A stretch of DNA of 64,000 nucleotides from Takifugu bimaculatus. Its lineage: Eukaryota; Chordata; Actinopteri; Tetraodontiformes; Tetraodontidae. Below are positions 1-13,700 of the stretch, one piece after another (within the stretch, counting starts at the first letter, position 1; each line of letters opens with the position of its first letter). The notes beneath the pieces are model-generated. The model was not told where the DNA came from. It worked only from the letters and a program-made list of their open reading frames with translations, and searched no databases. The position numbers and the translations under genes were made by a program. The DNA lies in the NCBI GenBank assembly GCA_004026145.2, contig CP034988.1:12119981-12183980 (forward strand), read 5' to 3'.

Positions 1-519
1 GGCGGCGTGTGTCAATCCGGAGTAATCCAAACTCCTGATCTCTCCAAGGTGAACAGCAGAATCTGGAGTGAATCTGCTCGTTATGAGGCAAACATGGCGA
101 AGCCACCGCTGTTTCGCCATTTTAATGAGGTTTCCTCGGCCGTTCTGTTCTGAGAATTGGGACGATGACATCTCAGTTTGGCTGGCCGGGCGTGTCCTCA
201 ACCAAAACAAAACAGCTGGGATATGATAAGCAGCGGATCAAGTCTCTGCTGGATGGTTTTGCATAGAAGCGCATGGTGGAAAAGGGGCTGGGAAACAAAT
301 GTCCGCATGTGAATCACAGCACAGGAGCTGCAGATGCATCGCAGATCCTGTTTTCTGGCTTTGGCTGTGATTTTATTAAGAAAAAAAAAAGTCGGTATAT
401 GTTGTGCTGTGGGAAGCAGCGGCATGTTGACAGCCTGTGTAATTGTTTTCTACCGGCACAGACCTTGCCCCCGCCACAAAATGAAAAAGCCCATAAAAGA
501 GTTATGGATATAGCCTGCT

Positions 520-549
520 GGGACTGGGACTGGGACTGGGATGGGGGGG
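520..549 (+). repeat. G-quadruplex-forming repeat
   Basis: Three GGGACT units followed by GGGAT and seven Gs give five G-tracts separated by 2-3 base loops, a canonical intramolecular quadruplex pattern. Confidence 0.75.
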
Positions 550-1480
550 TCACTGTTTACATTAAAGAATAATAGGGATCACTGAAGATGGCAGTCGCAT
601 CATTCGCATGAGCACATAAATCTAATAAGGCCGACCTTGTTGTTATGATGAGCGCGTTGCCAGGAAATCTGCACACACAGGGAACCTTGCAGTCTCACCC
701 ATGAGCATGACCCTAATGTAGTTTTATTTTATATTTTTTTTAAAATTGCATCAAATATGTGCTTTACTACAATGCAAGTGAGCTGCAGAGGAGGAAAAAT
801 AAATAATCCTGCTCTCACATGTCAATGGCCGATTAGAAGAATTTGGCAAGACGTTGTAGCAGAAGCACTCAATTATATGATGATGTCATCTAATTATGAC
901 CTAACCTCATTTCAATTAAGGCGGCTTTCCCCTCGCTCTCCTGTTTGCTTTTGTAGTCTGGCAGCCTTCATATTTCTAGTTTTATATATATACCTTTAAA
1001 CAGGTCAGTTGTTGCCATTGTTTGTGACCCAGATACCGTTGAGTGTAAAGGTCATTCGTTAAATCTTGATTTCCTCTCCTCGCTGAAGCTGCCGTCTCCA
1101 GAGGTGAGTCAGCGCTGAAACCGGGAGCTGCGCACGTCCCGATCTGTCCTGTAATTCGGATCTGTTTTCGTGTTGCTCCTGAGTCGTCCCGGTGACATCA
1201 GCGCTGCCTTTCTCTCTTTATGGCCTCCCAATCAGCTCTTCTTATCTCCGTCCTTGACGGCTAAGTACAGCCGCTCCGGCCAGAGACCTTCATTGATGCG
1301 TTTTAAATAAAACACTTATCTGTCACTCCGCATGTGACTCTCCGGAGATTTATGTGACTTTTATGACGTTCACTTTCAGAAAAGGGTACAGGTCCGCTGA
1401 GTTTTCTGGCAGCCGAGTCGGCGTCGGCCATTTGTGTAATGACATGGGACGAATTCCAGTTACTGAAAAGCTGCATAAAA

Positions 1481-1516
1481 ACACACTCACACGCACACGC
1501 ACACACACACACACAC
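1481..1516 (+). repeat. CA microsatellite
   Basis: Imperfect (CA)n with CG interruptions, about 160 bases before the igsf9 leader. Confidence 0.9.
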
Positions 1517-1640
1517 TGTGCTTTAAATTATGACGGAAGCAAGCGCTCTGCAGCAGCCTGTTGGGTTGTCACAGGCTGTCGCCCTGCGTGCGGCCGAGGC
1601 AATAATGTGATTGTGACAATTTTGCCCCTTGTGCCAACAG

Positions 1641-1729
1641 AGGCTGACCATGTGACCAGGTTGTGTGAGTGACAGACATGGGGTCACGAGGAAGCACCTT
1701 CACCGCGGTGGCAGCTTTCTGTCTGTTCT
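1641..1729 (+). CDS. igsf9: igsf9 exon 1: 5' leader and signal peptide
   Basis: The initiator ATG is at 1678-1680 (context GACATGG) and begins MGSRGSTFTAVAAFCLF, a short basic start followed by a hydrophobic core, as in a signal peptide. The exon ends at 1729 before GTAAGT in phase 1. The leader probably begins at 1641 after a pyrimidine-rich CCAACAG acceptor, so an upstream non-coding exon is likely but was not found. A start-stop ATGTGA lies 28 bases before the main ATG. Confidence 0.8.
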
Positions 1730-4700
1730 GTAAGTAGCCTGACAGTTTTGCTTGAAATGTGTTGTGACTGTTTGTGGAACAATGGGTCAGATTGTACAGG
1801 TTTTCTGTTCTCCTGATAAATTCAGGGCTGTGTGGAGCTTTGAGGCCGGAGGTGCGCGGAAAAGTAGGAGGTGTGGCGGAGTTGCCGTGTAATTTTCCTT
1901 CATCCCAACCTGCTGGGAACGTGTCCTCGGCTCCCCTGCGCGTGGTCGAATGGGTTCGACGGGGGCTCGACAGCCCCGTGCTGATGAAATTCGGGTCGTA
2001 CAAACCGCGTGTCCACCCGGATTATGAAGGTGAGTGAAAATGGGAATGCATCAGTTGGTTTTTTATGCACCACTGAAACATCAGCGTGGCTTTTAACACA
2101 TGAACATTTAAGGCAGCGGTGTCCAAATCCAGTCCATGAGGCCGCAGACAAGCCAGGTTTTCTGTCCTACCAGGCAGAAAACGCTTCCTCTGACAAAGGT
2201 GGGATGTCAGGTGAAACAATGTCGACCTGGTAGGACAGAAACCCGCTTCATCTGGATTGGATTTGGGCACACCTGATTTAAGGTCTTCATATCTTTATTC
2301 TACACCGGAATACATTTTCTGTCCATTCTATTGATTGATCAGTCACAATTACACAATATAGACAGTATTGAAGGTTATTTGAAAGCTGAACAACAGAAGA
2401 AGACCAGAAGAACCTTATACTGAACCCCCAACCTCATCAGATCTCAAGCAAGGTGTAAATTGTCAGACACGACTCCATCAGAAGGTTAGTCTAACAGGAC
2501 TTTCACCAGCAGGGCTTTCTCTCCACCTTCACCGGGCTCCTGTTCATGCTTCAGTTTCCATTTATTCAGACTGTCCATGAGAAGCCCCGAGCCTCGACCC
2601 CTCAGCAAGCAACAGGTCCTGAGTTCCTGCGTTGAGTTGGCGGCTCCATCAATATGGGATGTCCTTCAGCCTGTTGTGGTGGTGCCTGAACAGGACAAAA
2701 GCTGCGCCAGATTACATCTTAATTACATCTTAATTACACTTTGCTGAAGATTTATGCACATAACATCACAAGTATTGTTGAGTTTTGGTGAGCAGCTGTG
2801 GATTAATTAACAGAGCGCAATCAGGCCTCATTCTAGAAAACAACGAATGCCGTGGATTCTTCTCAGAGCCTTAGGAGATTCAGCATATTAACAATGACCT
2901 TTCTAACCTGCTTCTTTTAAGATGGCTCTAACTCTCAAATTGCAATGACCATTGTTGCCTTTGTGCCCGCAGCGTTGACAGCAGTAATGGTTCTGTGAGG
3001 GGAAGTTCCTCGGTGCAGCAGCAATACCTGCGTAAAGCTCACTCTAGCCCTTAAGAGCTCAGACAATGGGAACTGTGGACAAAAGCTCAGTTGCTTTCTT
3101 TTCAGGCACTCTTATTTTCTGTGGAGCTGCCCGAAGAGAAAGCCTGCAACTGTTCCAAATAATTCCAATACAGATGGATTGAAACACCTGTTTGGAATGC
3201 TTATATGTTGAAGCAAAAATGCTAGAATCACAGATGAAATCTTTAAATTCATTGCGGTATTATATCTATTAAGCTGCAACTAATTCATTGTCGATGACAT
3301 TTCTATGTGGATATGAAGCTTTCACAATGATTTCAGCTCTGAGTGGACTCAGGGGCAGCACGGCACACAATAAAGAGCAATACTCGTCACGTTTATGTGC
3401 ATGTTTGCCAAAGGATCAGAACCTGTGTTCAGCTCTTTGGCCTTTCAGGTCAATGCCACTCCCTCCCCTTCCTCCAGCAGGAAATATGACACATTTACAT
3501 GGCTATAAAGTCATGTTGGACCTTGGCTGGTGAGATCTTGTAAGCGGAAGAAGGGCAGACTTTAAATTTCTTGCGCGGCTCATAAAATCCTTTTGTTGCC
3601 AGATCTGCAGATCACTGATGGCCAATCCTGGATTCTGGATGAGGAAGCAGCTATATGCTGCTCCTAGGAAAGATTGCTCATACTTTATGAAATGAACACC
3701 ACTGCTTGTGCTCCTCCTATAACCGGGAGGGTAATCACGTGCCTCTCTGGCAGGTTCGCCCTCCGTAACGCAGACAAAAGGCTTGAAAAGAGACTCTTTG
3801 TCCTTGCTGTTGCTAAGCTCCAGCTTTCTCACTGGGTGCTGTGGGAGTAACAGGTGCAGGATGGAAAACTGATGCTTCAGAAGTGGAACAACTGGTGTGG
3901 ATTTCACCTCCTCCAGCCACACAGCTCCTCCACTGCCTCCACCATTTGCCCATGAGGCCCCATTGAGTTGCAGCTCAGCTTGCCGATCAACTCGTGTATC
4001 TCTCTTCTTCAGCCCCTTATTTTCTTTTAAAACCCATCTGGTATCAAATTTAAACATTCTCTGTTCAAGCACGCACAGCAACAGAGCGTGATACGCATGA
4101 CTCTCCTCCAGATTGTTCACCCAAGAATCTTTAAAGCTGGAAAATATAAATATATTTGCTGGAATAAAGCAGTAACGATGGGGGATTAACATGGGTTTGG
4201 TGAGTGGGACAGGGAATCTCTCAGCTCACATACACTCACCGTACAGCTGTATAAATACATTTCTCATGTAAATCTCTTAGCAAGAGAGCGGACTGCGCTG
4301 CCATAACACATTAAACACAGCCAACGCGGATAATAAGCCTCCTTTGGGGGATGGACAAACACGAGAGTTTGCACTGGGATTACTGACGTCCGTTACAGAA
4401 ACAAGTATCTTCTGATAGCCAGAGAGCTCTCAATTTAAATTTCAAATGCTCGGCGTGGAGGGAAACCTTATCTGTGTCTTTCTTAAGCGAAACCTGAACA
4501 GCTCCGTGTAGATTGCCAACAACGTCTCTCGCTGATGATGCGGGCCTGCTGCCCGTGGATGTGACGCGCTCGGGGACGCTCGCGTCTGCGGACGCCTTAA
4601 ATATAAGCAGTATGGATGTGAACCACATTTTACAAAAGGGCCATATCCAAGCAAACAAGACGGATTCCTGATCATTTTGGCTTTGGGAGAAAGGAAAATA

Positions 4701-7700
4701 TTTCTGGGCCACTGCTTTTGAAATTATCGAAGGAATCCAAATAAGAGCTGGGTTAAAAATTCTCAGGAAGTATGTGTTCGTCAGTGAAAATTGTGTTTTT
4801 CTAGTTTCCTCGTGTGTCCTTTTGAGAGTGTTTTTGGGTGGGTGGTACATGAAAAATCCTTTGAGCATTTTTTGAAGAATGAAGACTTTGTAACGAGTGG
4901 TTTCGAGTTTCTTTGTCACCTGAGATTGTTTTGAAGGAAAAAAAAGCCTTGAAGGGACTTCAGCAGTTGGAACAGTTTGGTGGGTGTGGGTGTGTGTGAG
5001 TGGATGGATGCAGGCCTGAGTACATCTGTGTCAGAAGGAAACTGAACTTTAGTTAATTTAACCGTTTCATCGATCATTCATGGGAACATGAGGATCAGGG
5101 ATGGTGCTGTTGGTGTGGGCGGAGCTTCTGCCTGTTCACAGTCATCTCTGTCAGGCCAGGTCACACCAGCCCAACAGGACCCGAGAGAGAAACAGCATCA
5201 TTCAAACAGCTCATTGTTCTGCTTAGCAGATATAGCATAGCATGCTCGTGCTGGGTCTTCTCTTGCAGCTTCATCAGTCTGCGTTAACAAATTGTGCAAA
5301 TCAGGAACTTCCTGTGCACGTTTGTTAGAAAATCTGGTCTATTTTAATCACGCGTTGACTTTGGTGATGAGCTGGTTCCCAAACCTGTGGGGGAAGAAGC
5401 AAGAATCTTAATTTATCCAGCAAATATTTGCTCCTCTTTAAAAATGGGACACTTTATTCAACTCAAATTCTCCGTCGGTTGCATATTTATAGACATTATA
5501 TCATACCTTTTCACCAATAAATGATTTCTGAAGCTGTCATTTGAGAGGCTTATGTTTTAATCTGCTCATGCAGCAGCTTCCAATCATGTGGTGCCACCCT
5601 TTCCAGAAGCTTTAGGAACCCATCTACTCTGATTTTCTCCTCTCGGCACAAAAGTATTAGAGCAGTCCAACAACATGGAGCTTTTACTCATTTTCCAAAA
5701 GTTCATGGCTCAGTTTAGGTCAATCGTGTTCGTCCACGAGGGCAGAATTTATCCATATCATGTTGGTTCCTCTTTAAAATAATTCTATTTTTACATTATA
5801 AGTTGTTCCACTAAAAAAATAAAATAAATGACTGCTTTTTAATTGTAATAATCATTATTGTTAATATTGGCCCCAAGTGCATATAGTCAATTATAGAACA
5901 AACATATTAACATTGTTAGCCAGCATTCATGAAACACATCAGTTGTGGACCATCAGAATTAATTAAATGATAAACCCATAGCAGGAGAGCACTTGATTTC
6001 TGTAACATAGAAGCTTGCAAGAAGGAGCAACCATTGTCCTTTCAGGCTTATCTTTTTAGGCTTATTTTTTAGCAATAAAAACATACTTGATATATTTAGC
6101 ATTTAGCATTTAGAGCACAGTTCGTCCTGCACAGCACTGTACTGGGCCATATCGCTCGATTCGGCAAACATGAAAAAGATGTAGAAATAATGTAGAAATA
6201 AATTACTGCCAGGGGTCAAAGGGCAGGATTTCCAAACCCACTAATCCCCACAGTGTATGCTGATGTGTGTTTTGCTCCACTTTTTAAGCTCCCTCCCCTC
6301 CTTTTCCCTTGTGGATTTAGTCCCCTTTGGCAGCTTGGAAAAGTAAATAAGGCGCGTTATCTCTGCTGACATACCTAACTCCAACTTCCTGGTTCGTGTT
6401 TGGCTGTCAGAACTACCCCTCCCTGACGCAGCCAGCAGAAATCACAGCCTCCATTAATAACTACCGCCGCAACACGCATGCCTGTTTCCATGCTGCCGCC
6501 TAGCTGCCGTTTTTTTTATTTCGGAGGTTGAGAAAGTCAGACGTTTGTCCTTGTATTGTGCTTCCCTTATACTCAGAGTTGCTTTTTTACTTTGAGTGAG
6601 GCCACTGGACAATCGTGTGGGTCATTAGGTGTGATTTATATAGATCCTGGCACATGTGCTCTGCCGCCTGCAAAAGATAAAAGGGTTGAAGACAATCATT
6701 GGCTCCAGGGATCCGTCACCTGGCAACAGGGAGTTTGCGCTTGCCGTTGCACGTGCGTGTTAGACATTTATATTTTCAGCATCACTTGGCTGTTTTAGGC
6801 TACGTTTGAGGACAGTGTTGTTTTTCATGTAGCGGCAAAGGTTGCCTGACATTCTAGCAGTAGAGCACCGGATGCGCATGAACACCGACAAGTGAAAGCA
6901 GCGTCCGGCGTGCCCCCATGGCCCCCAGTCCTCTGCCCTCCCACCTTTTAAACTGCTGTCTGTTGAAATAAATAAAAAGGAAAATGTTCAAAATCATGCC
7001 ATCTCTTTCCACAGGGCGGGTCTATTTGGTACAAACCACTGCGCTGAGGCTGGAGGCTCTGCAGCTGGATGACCAAGGCTTGTATGAATGTCGAATCCTC
7101 TTACTGGATGAGCCCACAGATGAGCTGCAAAATGGAACCTGGACTCAGCTCTCTGTAACTGGTGAGCTTTATGGAATAGTCTGTGCGTGTATTTGTTGCA
7201 CTAATACAGCATATTGCTGAGCGAGTGTTTGTGGTCAAAAATCAGTGATCCGTATGTAAAATATCTTTGGCACGTCAGTGGAGAAGCCAACTTTCATTCC
7301 CAGCATTACTTCCACATAAGAGGGAGCTTGGTGAGTGACACGAAGCTGAAAGACACCTTTACAACCATCATGATTGGCACATGTAATCTACAAGTGTGTG
7401 TGTGAAATCACACAACCCTTTTTAATATAATCAACAAGTGCACTGTTATCCTCCACTTTGGTTTTAATATCACCAGAGGAGCGCTGACATTTCCAAGTAT
7501 TGATGCCAGGCTAACGACACCAAACAAGCCTATGATGGTCATTATCCATTTAAGGCTCGAGTGTGAGCAAAGGCCAACATCAAATATCAGGCCCTTCCCT
7601 TAGACACACAGTACAAATGTGGTCCCACGGGTATCACCGACTTTATAGCTGTTCGATGACCCGCTGATCTGCTGACCTCTGACCCTGCTGACCCACTCAA

Positions 7701-10700
7701 CAGTTATGCTGACAGCTTGTTGTAATTAATGTATTTGGATGATCTCTGCGTATTCTCTCCTCTACCTGTCCTCCCGCTTCTCCTCTCTCCTCTCCTCTCC
7801 TCTCCTCTCCTCTCCTCTCCTCTCCTCTCCTCTCCTCTCCTCTCCTCTCCTCTCCTCTCTCATCTCTCTCTACCCACCCCCCATCAGTAGGAGGGTCCCC
7901 CTACATGAGCCTGGTCCTGCTCAAGGTTTCTTCCTGTTAAAGGGGAGTTTTTCCTGCCACTGTTGCTTGTTGGGGGTCAGGCCCTGGGATTCTGGAAAGC
8001 GCCTAGAGACAATTTTGATTGTAATGGATGCTATATTAATAAAAACTGATTGATTGCCGTAGACGCACTGAGTCTGAAATTTAAAACTGGACTGCAGTGT
8101 TGTACAGGCTCATTCTTCCTTTGAGCTGCATAATAATAATATTACTGCATGGGGGACTTTTATAATCTCAGGAGCAGTTATGCGGGAAAAATGACCTTTT
8201 AAGGTCTCCACATTGTCTTTGTGAAGGTCTCCACATTGTCTTCTTGGTGATTTATTATTCCCTGGGTGAAGAAGATGAGTGTTGTGGCAGCACATATTTG
8301 TTTAATTTTCCATTTGAATTGAATTTTCCCCTGAGGACATCTTGCAGATCTCACTGTACACTACATTTTGTCACTCTGACCGGCTGTTTCAGTCCCTCTC
8401 CAGAATCATTCAAATAGAAAAACCGAAGTTTAAACCTCCAACCGCTTCAGTTACAAAAATGATATCTTCGCTCCTTTTTCTTTAAAACACAGTTTACTAT
8501 ATGTGGGATTTTATTTTATTTTTTTGAGCAAAGAAGTCAAAACAACTCATTAAAAGTTGTTTTGTTAACTTATTTTGTTAAAACCCTATTGGCAAGGCAT
8601 CGGCTTCGACAGGTGTTGGCATTACACTTATTGATATGCTTAAATAATACATCTCTATTTAAAATATGCGTCATTATTTTTATGTCCTTTTGAAGTTTGT
8701 GCATACAGAGGGAGAACCTTCTCTGAGCTCAAACCTGCACAACAAAGCATCACCGCATGCCGCTGATCAAAGCGTGGTGAGACAGTCTCACTGTGGCTGT
8801 TAGCAGATGGATGTGAAATCTGTTAGATTGTGGTTGTGTGTTTGAGGCCCTCGGTGTAACCTTACTGCAGATGCTTTTTTCATATCTTATCATTTGAGAT
8901 CACAGGCCACAAAATCAGATTCAAAACCCCCTGACTGTTATTTTTTCGCATGCAGATATTAACTTTTTTCCCCCAACACTTTCCAACACTCAAAATGAAA
9001 GGGCTCTGTGTAATTCATCTTTAAAGGGTGTGATGAGACCTGTATTCAGGTTATGCATGGCAGCAAGGTGCAATGGCTCATCTCATTAAATGCTGGTTCG
9101 CAAAGCTGAAGCTTACACCGACTCTGGCTTTTTAATCATAGAACTCTTATGACATAGTGTCTTTGTTTGGCTGTTGTTGTCCAGAATAACGATTGCCCCG
9201 TCTGCAGGGATTCTACTGCACTTACCCGAACCCCCCACGCTTCTTTCTAGTGTTGAAACCAGAGTAAAGATTTGACATTAAGCTTCTATCGCTCTAATTT
9301 GTTCTTTGTTGAGGGTTCCGTCAATTGAACTCTCCTTATTCATTTTTTAAATGTCAGTATCTGATTGGGACTAAATTCTTGGAGCATTTTCTGTTGTATG
9401 TTTTGAAGCAATCACAGCCCAGGTGTGCGGAGAAAACCTGCTTTTTTATATTTCTTTTTTTCATCTTTTTCCCCACAGCCCCGCCCACCTTCACACAGGC
9501 CCCGCCCCCCGCCCAGGAAGCCCTTGTTGGAAGTCATCTTTCTCTTGTGTGTGTTGCTCATGGCAACCCGTCCCCAACCATCACCTGGCTAAAAGATGGC
9601 AGAGTGATTCAAGGAACAAATAATCAGGTGTGTTTTTACTCATTTGTGTCAGCGTAGGGGTGTGTATCATTCTGCGGCTGCCTGTCATCCTCGATCTAAA
9701 CATCCCATCCAAGGATGCTTTTGTATCACACTGTGAGCTGATATAGAAACAGAGCAGAGTAGGAGTTTGCATTCAGATTGTACGTTTATACTTACTTACT
9801 CTTAGGCAGAACCTACCTGACAAACCTCAACAATTATAATAATGTGTTTAATCTATATCCTAGTCAAGAAATTCTGCAACACAGTTGTCACGTCATAACT
9901 GTAAGCGATATTTCTCATCTTTCATGATAATATAAGACTTTAAATAACTGTTTAATGAAAGGAATGTGACTTTCCTTTTTCCAACTGCAGTCTGATTTGC
10001 AACTGAATGATGACTTCTTTTAGAAAATGTTGCAGAAAAAAAGGCTGTTGTGATTTTTAAAGGGAGCATCAGAGTAAGACTCATTTTTGCATGATGAATG
10101 ATTAAAGCGTTATCACATCCTCTTTCAGCAGCAGATGATGTAAATGTCTCTGTTCCTCTCTTCAGATTCTTTTTAACTAGAGAAGCTTAACATCAACCAC
10201 TCTGGTTTAGGGACTGGAACAAAACCTCTGACAGAAACGGCTCCTGTTTGATCAGACTTTCACATTGATAAAGGAATTAATTTTAATTTAAAAACCTACA
10301 TGACAAAGTTTGCCTTTGAATCCATTCAAAATGGGGACAGTTGCTCTGGTTACTCTGTTTTCACTGCTGTGGCTCCTTTCCTTGCTTCCAAAGTTTGCCT
10401 CATTTTCCATGGACAGAATTAAGCTTTAAACTTGTCTCTTACGTGACACAGTGACAATTTTTAACATTGGAATTATTCAGTAAGACACGCAGAGCAACTT
10501 CCAAGAACCTTCAGGAGCTAATTGGCGATTTTGAGGCATTGAAATGGAAATTTTGACCTATGATATTAGTAATCCTTAGGCCATTAATGATGCATGATGG
10601 TTCAGTGGTTAAGATATTTTTATAGCCCTTCTTTAGGCCTATAGGAGTTTGATTATTTCCATGCTTGTGTGGATATCCTTGGGATCTGCCAATTCCCCTG

Positions 10701-13700
10701 CATCCAAACACATGTTAATGTTCATTACAAGTCAAAGGCCTTGAGCAGGGCACTTCATCGGCTGGCTCTGCTCCCTCAGGGCTACACATTAGCTGGCCAC
10801 CTCTCATCTGATGCTGGTTAAACACAGAGGTCAAATTTAAGTGTTTCTCGTGTACAGACTTGGTCTACATCAAACTCCAATAAAAGGAATTATGGAGCAA
10901 ATAAAGCGCTCCGCGCCACGCTCGGGCTCGAATCTCGTCCAGTTTCTGTTACTGCTTAACTCAGGGGTGGGCAAACATTTTGATTCGTGGGCCACAATGG
11001 GTTCTAACATTTGACAAAGGGGCCGGACCAGGAACAGATGGATGGATGGAGTGCTTTGGTAACCTCACCTCATTGGAGAAAAAATACACATCTTGGGATA
11101 TGGAGAAAACATGTGCTTTAATTTCAAATGAAGAGAAGCATTACAACAAAATATCTGACTTTGGAATGAGTCTTAAAACACTTAAAATCAAATGAATAAA
11201 ATGTGCCTTTTTAAAAAAAAAATTAATAACCATTTCTATTTTAAAGCACTGAAAGTTCTGTTATCCTTCAGGATATCACCATCACTCTCCTCCTGACTGT
11301 CTTTTTTCTAGTGGGAAAACACCAGAATTGCAGTGAAAATATAACATTAACAAGGTTTATTCATTTAATTTTTCAAGTTTGGCGGGCCGGATTAAAACGT
11401 TTAACGGGCCGCGTGTGGCCCCCGGGCCTTAGTTTGCCCATGCCTGGCTTAACTGATGTGTTTGTCACACTGTATTTACCAGGATGGAGTCTTGTCTCTG
11501 CATGCGGTGAGCGCGCAGACAGCGGGTCAGTACACCTGCCACGCCTCCAACTCGGAGGGAAACGTGACTCGCGTGACCAAAGTGAAGATCAAAGGTCAGT
11601 AGTTGTTGACGCCTGTCGATCCGGCTGCCGGCTCCGTCCGGCTGTGTGGTGTCACTGGTTGTAAGCGTCACTTTACACGTCCGTTTCACCCCTCTTACAT
11701 CATTTGTCAGAGCCATAACTGAAAGCGAATTGGCTGCCAATACCAGGAGCGGCCACGGGAATTTTAAAGGCTGCTTCTTGGACATCTCTTTTCTCCAAAC
11801 AATAATGTTTGCAGTCTTCCAAAACATTACCAAATGTTTGCTCCCCAAATTCAGGACAAGCGCATGTAAAGCATGCACATATCCAATATCGGTGGATTAC
11901 ACCTACACAGTTTTGCATAATACAGCGCGGAATTTAATTCTGCCTATTTCTCTTCTCTTCCTTCTGCTGATGTTCTCTGGAGAGCCGGGACACGTCTGCA
12001 GCTTGGCAGAGCTGGGGAATGTTTTTGTTCTGTTGCGATGTCTCACCCCGCTTCCACTGTGGGATCACACAACTGCAGCAGCCACCTTCTGTTTAATTAC
12101 CATGAGGAGAGCCCGGTCACATGACCAGAGCCTTGGCAGAGCATGCTTGCGGTTTTGCCTCATAGATGAATTATGGTGGATGAAAAGCTTATCTGGATAA
12201 AGTGTGTCTAAAAACCCACTAAACTGTCACTTATTTATAGACTGTATCCATCGGGCTTTTATCATTATAGAGCCGAACAGTAATGACCGCTGTACAGGTC
12301 ATATATGATCAGGTATGTGTCAGTTATGACACATTAAGCTCCATTTTTTCGCACATTTGCGGGGGCGTTACATAAGAACCACTGACTCATCAACACTTTA
12401 AAGCAAACAATTGAGGACTGTGAACTTGGACTGTGCACATATGATGCTTTCTAATCTGCTTTCCCCAGGCCCTCCCGTCATTGTCGTCCCTCCGAGAAGC
12501 ATGTCCGTCAACGTATCTCAGGATGCCCTTCTGCAGTGCCAGGCATATGCTGACCCCCCTAACATGACATATGTGTGGAGGAAAAATGGAGAAAACGTAT
12601 ATCACGCAGAGTAAGTGCATTCATTAGTCATTGTGTTGGGGCTGTGTTAGGGTTTTCACCTGGTTTCGAAAGCAGGCAAAACGCAGGGGGAGTGGTGTCG
12701 TACAACAACGTCTTTATTACAAGGTCTGTTCAGAAGTCCTACTGGACTGCAGGAGAAGCACTCGTCCAGCCTTCCTGGCGCACAGAGAGCTCCAACGTGG
12801 AGCAACGCGTTCTTCCCTCCAGCAGGGCGGCGTGGGGACCTTGAACAGGCAGGGAGAAGCGTTACTACAAGTACACGCGAATAAACACGATAACTCTCCA
12901 ATGCTGGCAGACAGGCGCTCATTAAATACGTGGCTATGGAGATTGCCGACAGGTGCGTCTGTCTGCAGTGCCAGCTGAAACCAATTACAGGCTCTTCCAC
13001 GCCCCCTGCAGGAGAAAGCAAGCAACACACATCCTGGAACCCTGGACCCCAGCACATTGTTGTCTAAGTGGTCTATTTTTACCCTGACCGCTTGATTGAT
13101 TTAAATTTTCACCTTCTGGTTTAGTTCCCCACATGCACGTCATCAAATGTGGATGTAAGGCTTCAATTTTTCCTTGAATGTTTTGTGCTTTAAAATCAAA
13201 CTCAAGAAGACGGGGGCAATAATGGAGACGTTCAATCATAAGCATTTATTTTTAGGATAAAATAAAGAGCGTAAAAGCGCAAAGAAATACTTTCCATCAT
13301 AATCCATCATTGCATTTTATGTTACCCATACCCTTCCCAAACACATATATATTGACAGCCATTTAACATATGTACCTGTTTCAGACCTTTTAAGTGGGTC
13401 GACCTATTAAATTAAACAGCAAACGTGGGACAAAACCAGCAAAATAATGCAAAAAGATACGGCAGTTACTGAAATAGACCGATTTGCCTTTTTAACTGTC
13501 GGAGGCTATTAGTACGTCATTTATCAGTGCATGTCGGCACAGGTGAAGCATTAAAAGAGAGCTGCTGTCATGGCAATAAAAGGGGTGAGTCACCTGTATT
13601 AACAGTTTTTGTTAAAATGGCAGCCCACGTCAAAACTGAGAGGATCCGTTAGGAAAGATTTTAAAAATATGCTGTGAACGTGTGGCCAACTCAGTGGGAG

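Larger units (their letters stand above)
1..1640. other. region upstream of igsf9; no coding exon seen
   Basis: No recognisable coding exon. It holds a G-quadruplex motif at 520-549 and a CA repeat at 1481-1516. It may contain the promoter or a non-coding first exon, but no TATA box or start site could be fixed. Confidence 0.4.
7162..9478 (+). other. igsf9 intron 3
   Basis: Contains a TCTCC pentanucleotide repeat (7778-7860) followed directly by a common fish interspersed repeat (7866-8054). Nothing else recognised. Confidence 0.7.

Noticed and set aside
12575..13057. Overlapping open frames on both strands
   Set aside because: They fall over the solo LTR in intron 6 and include intron sequence.
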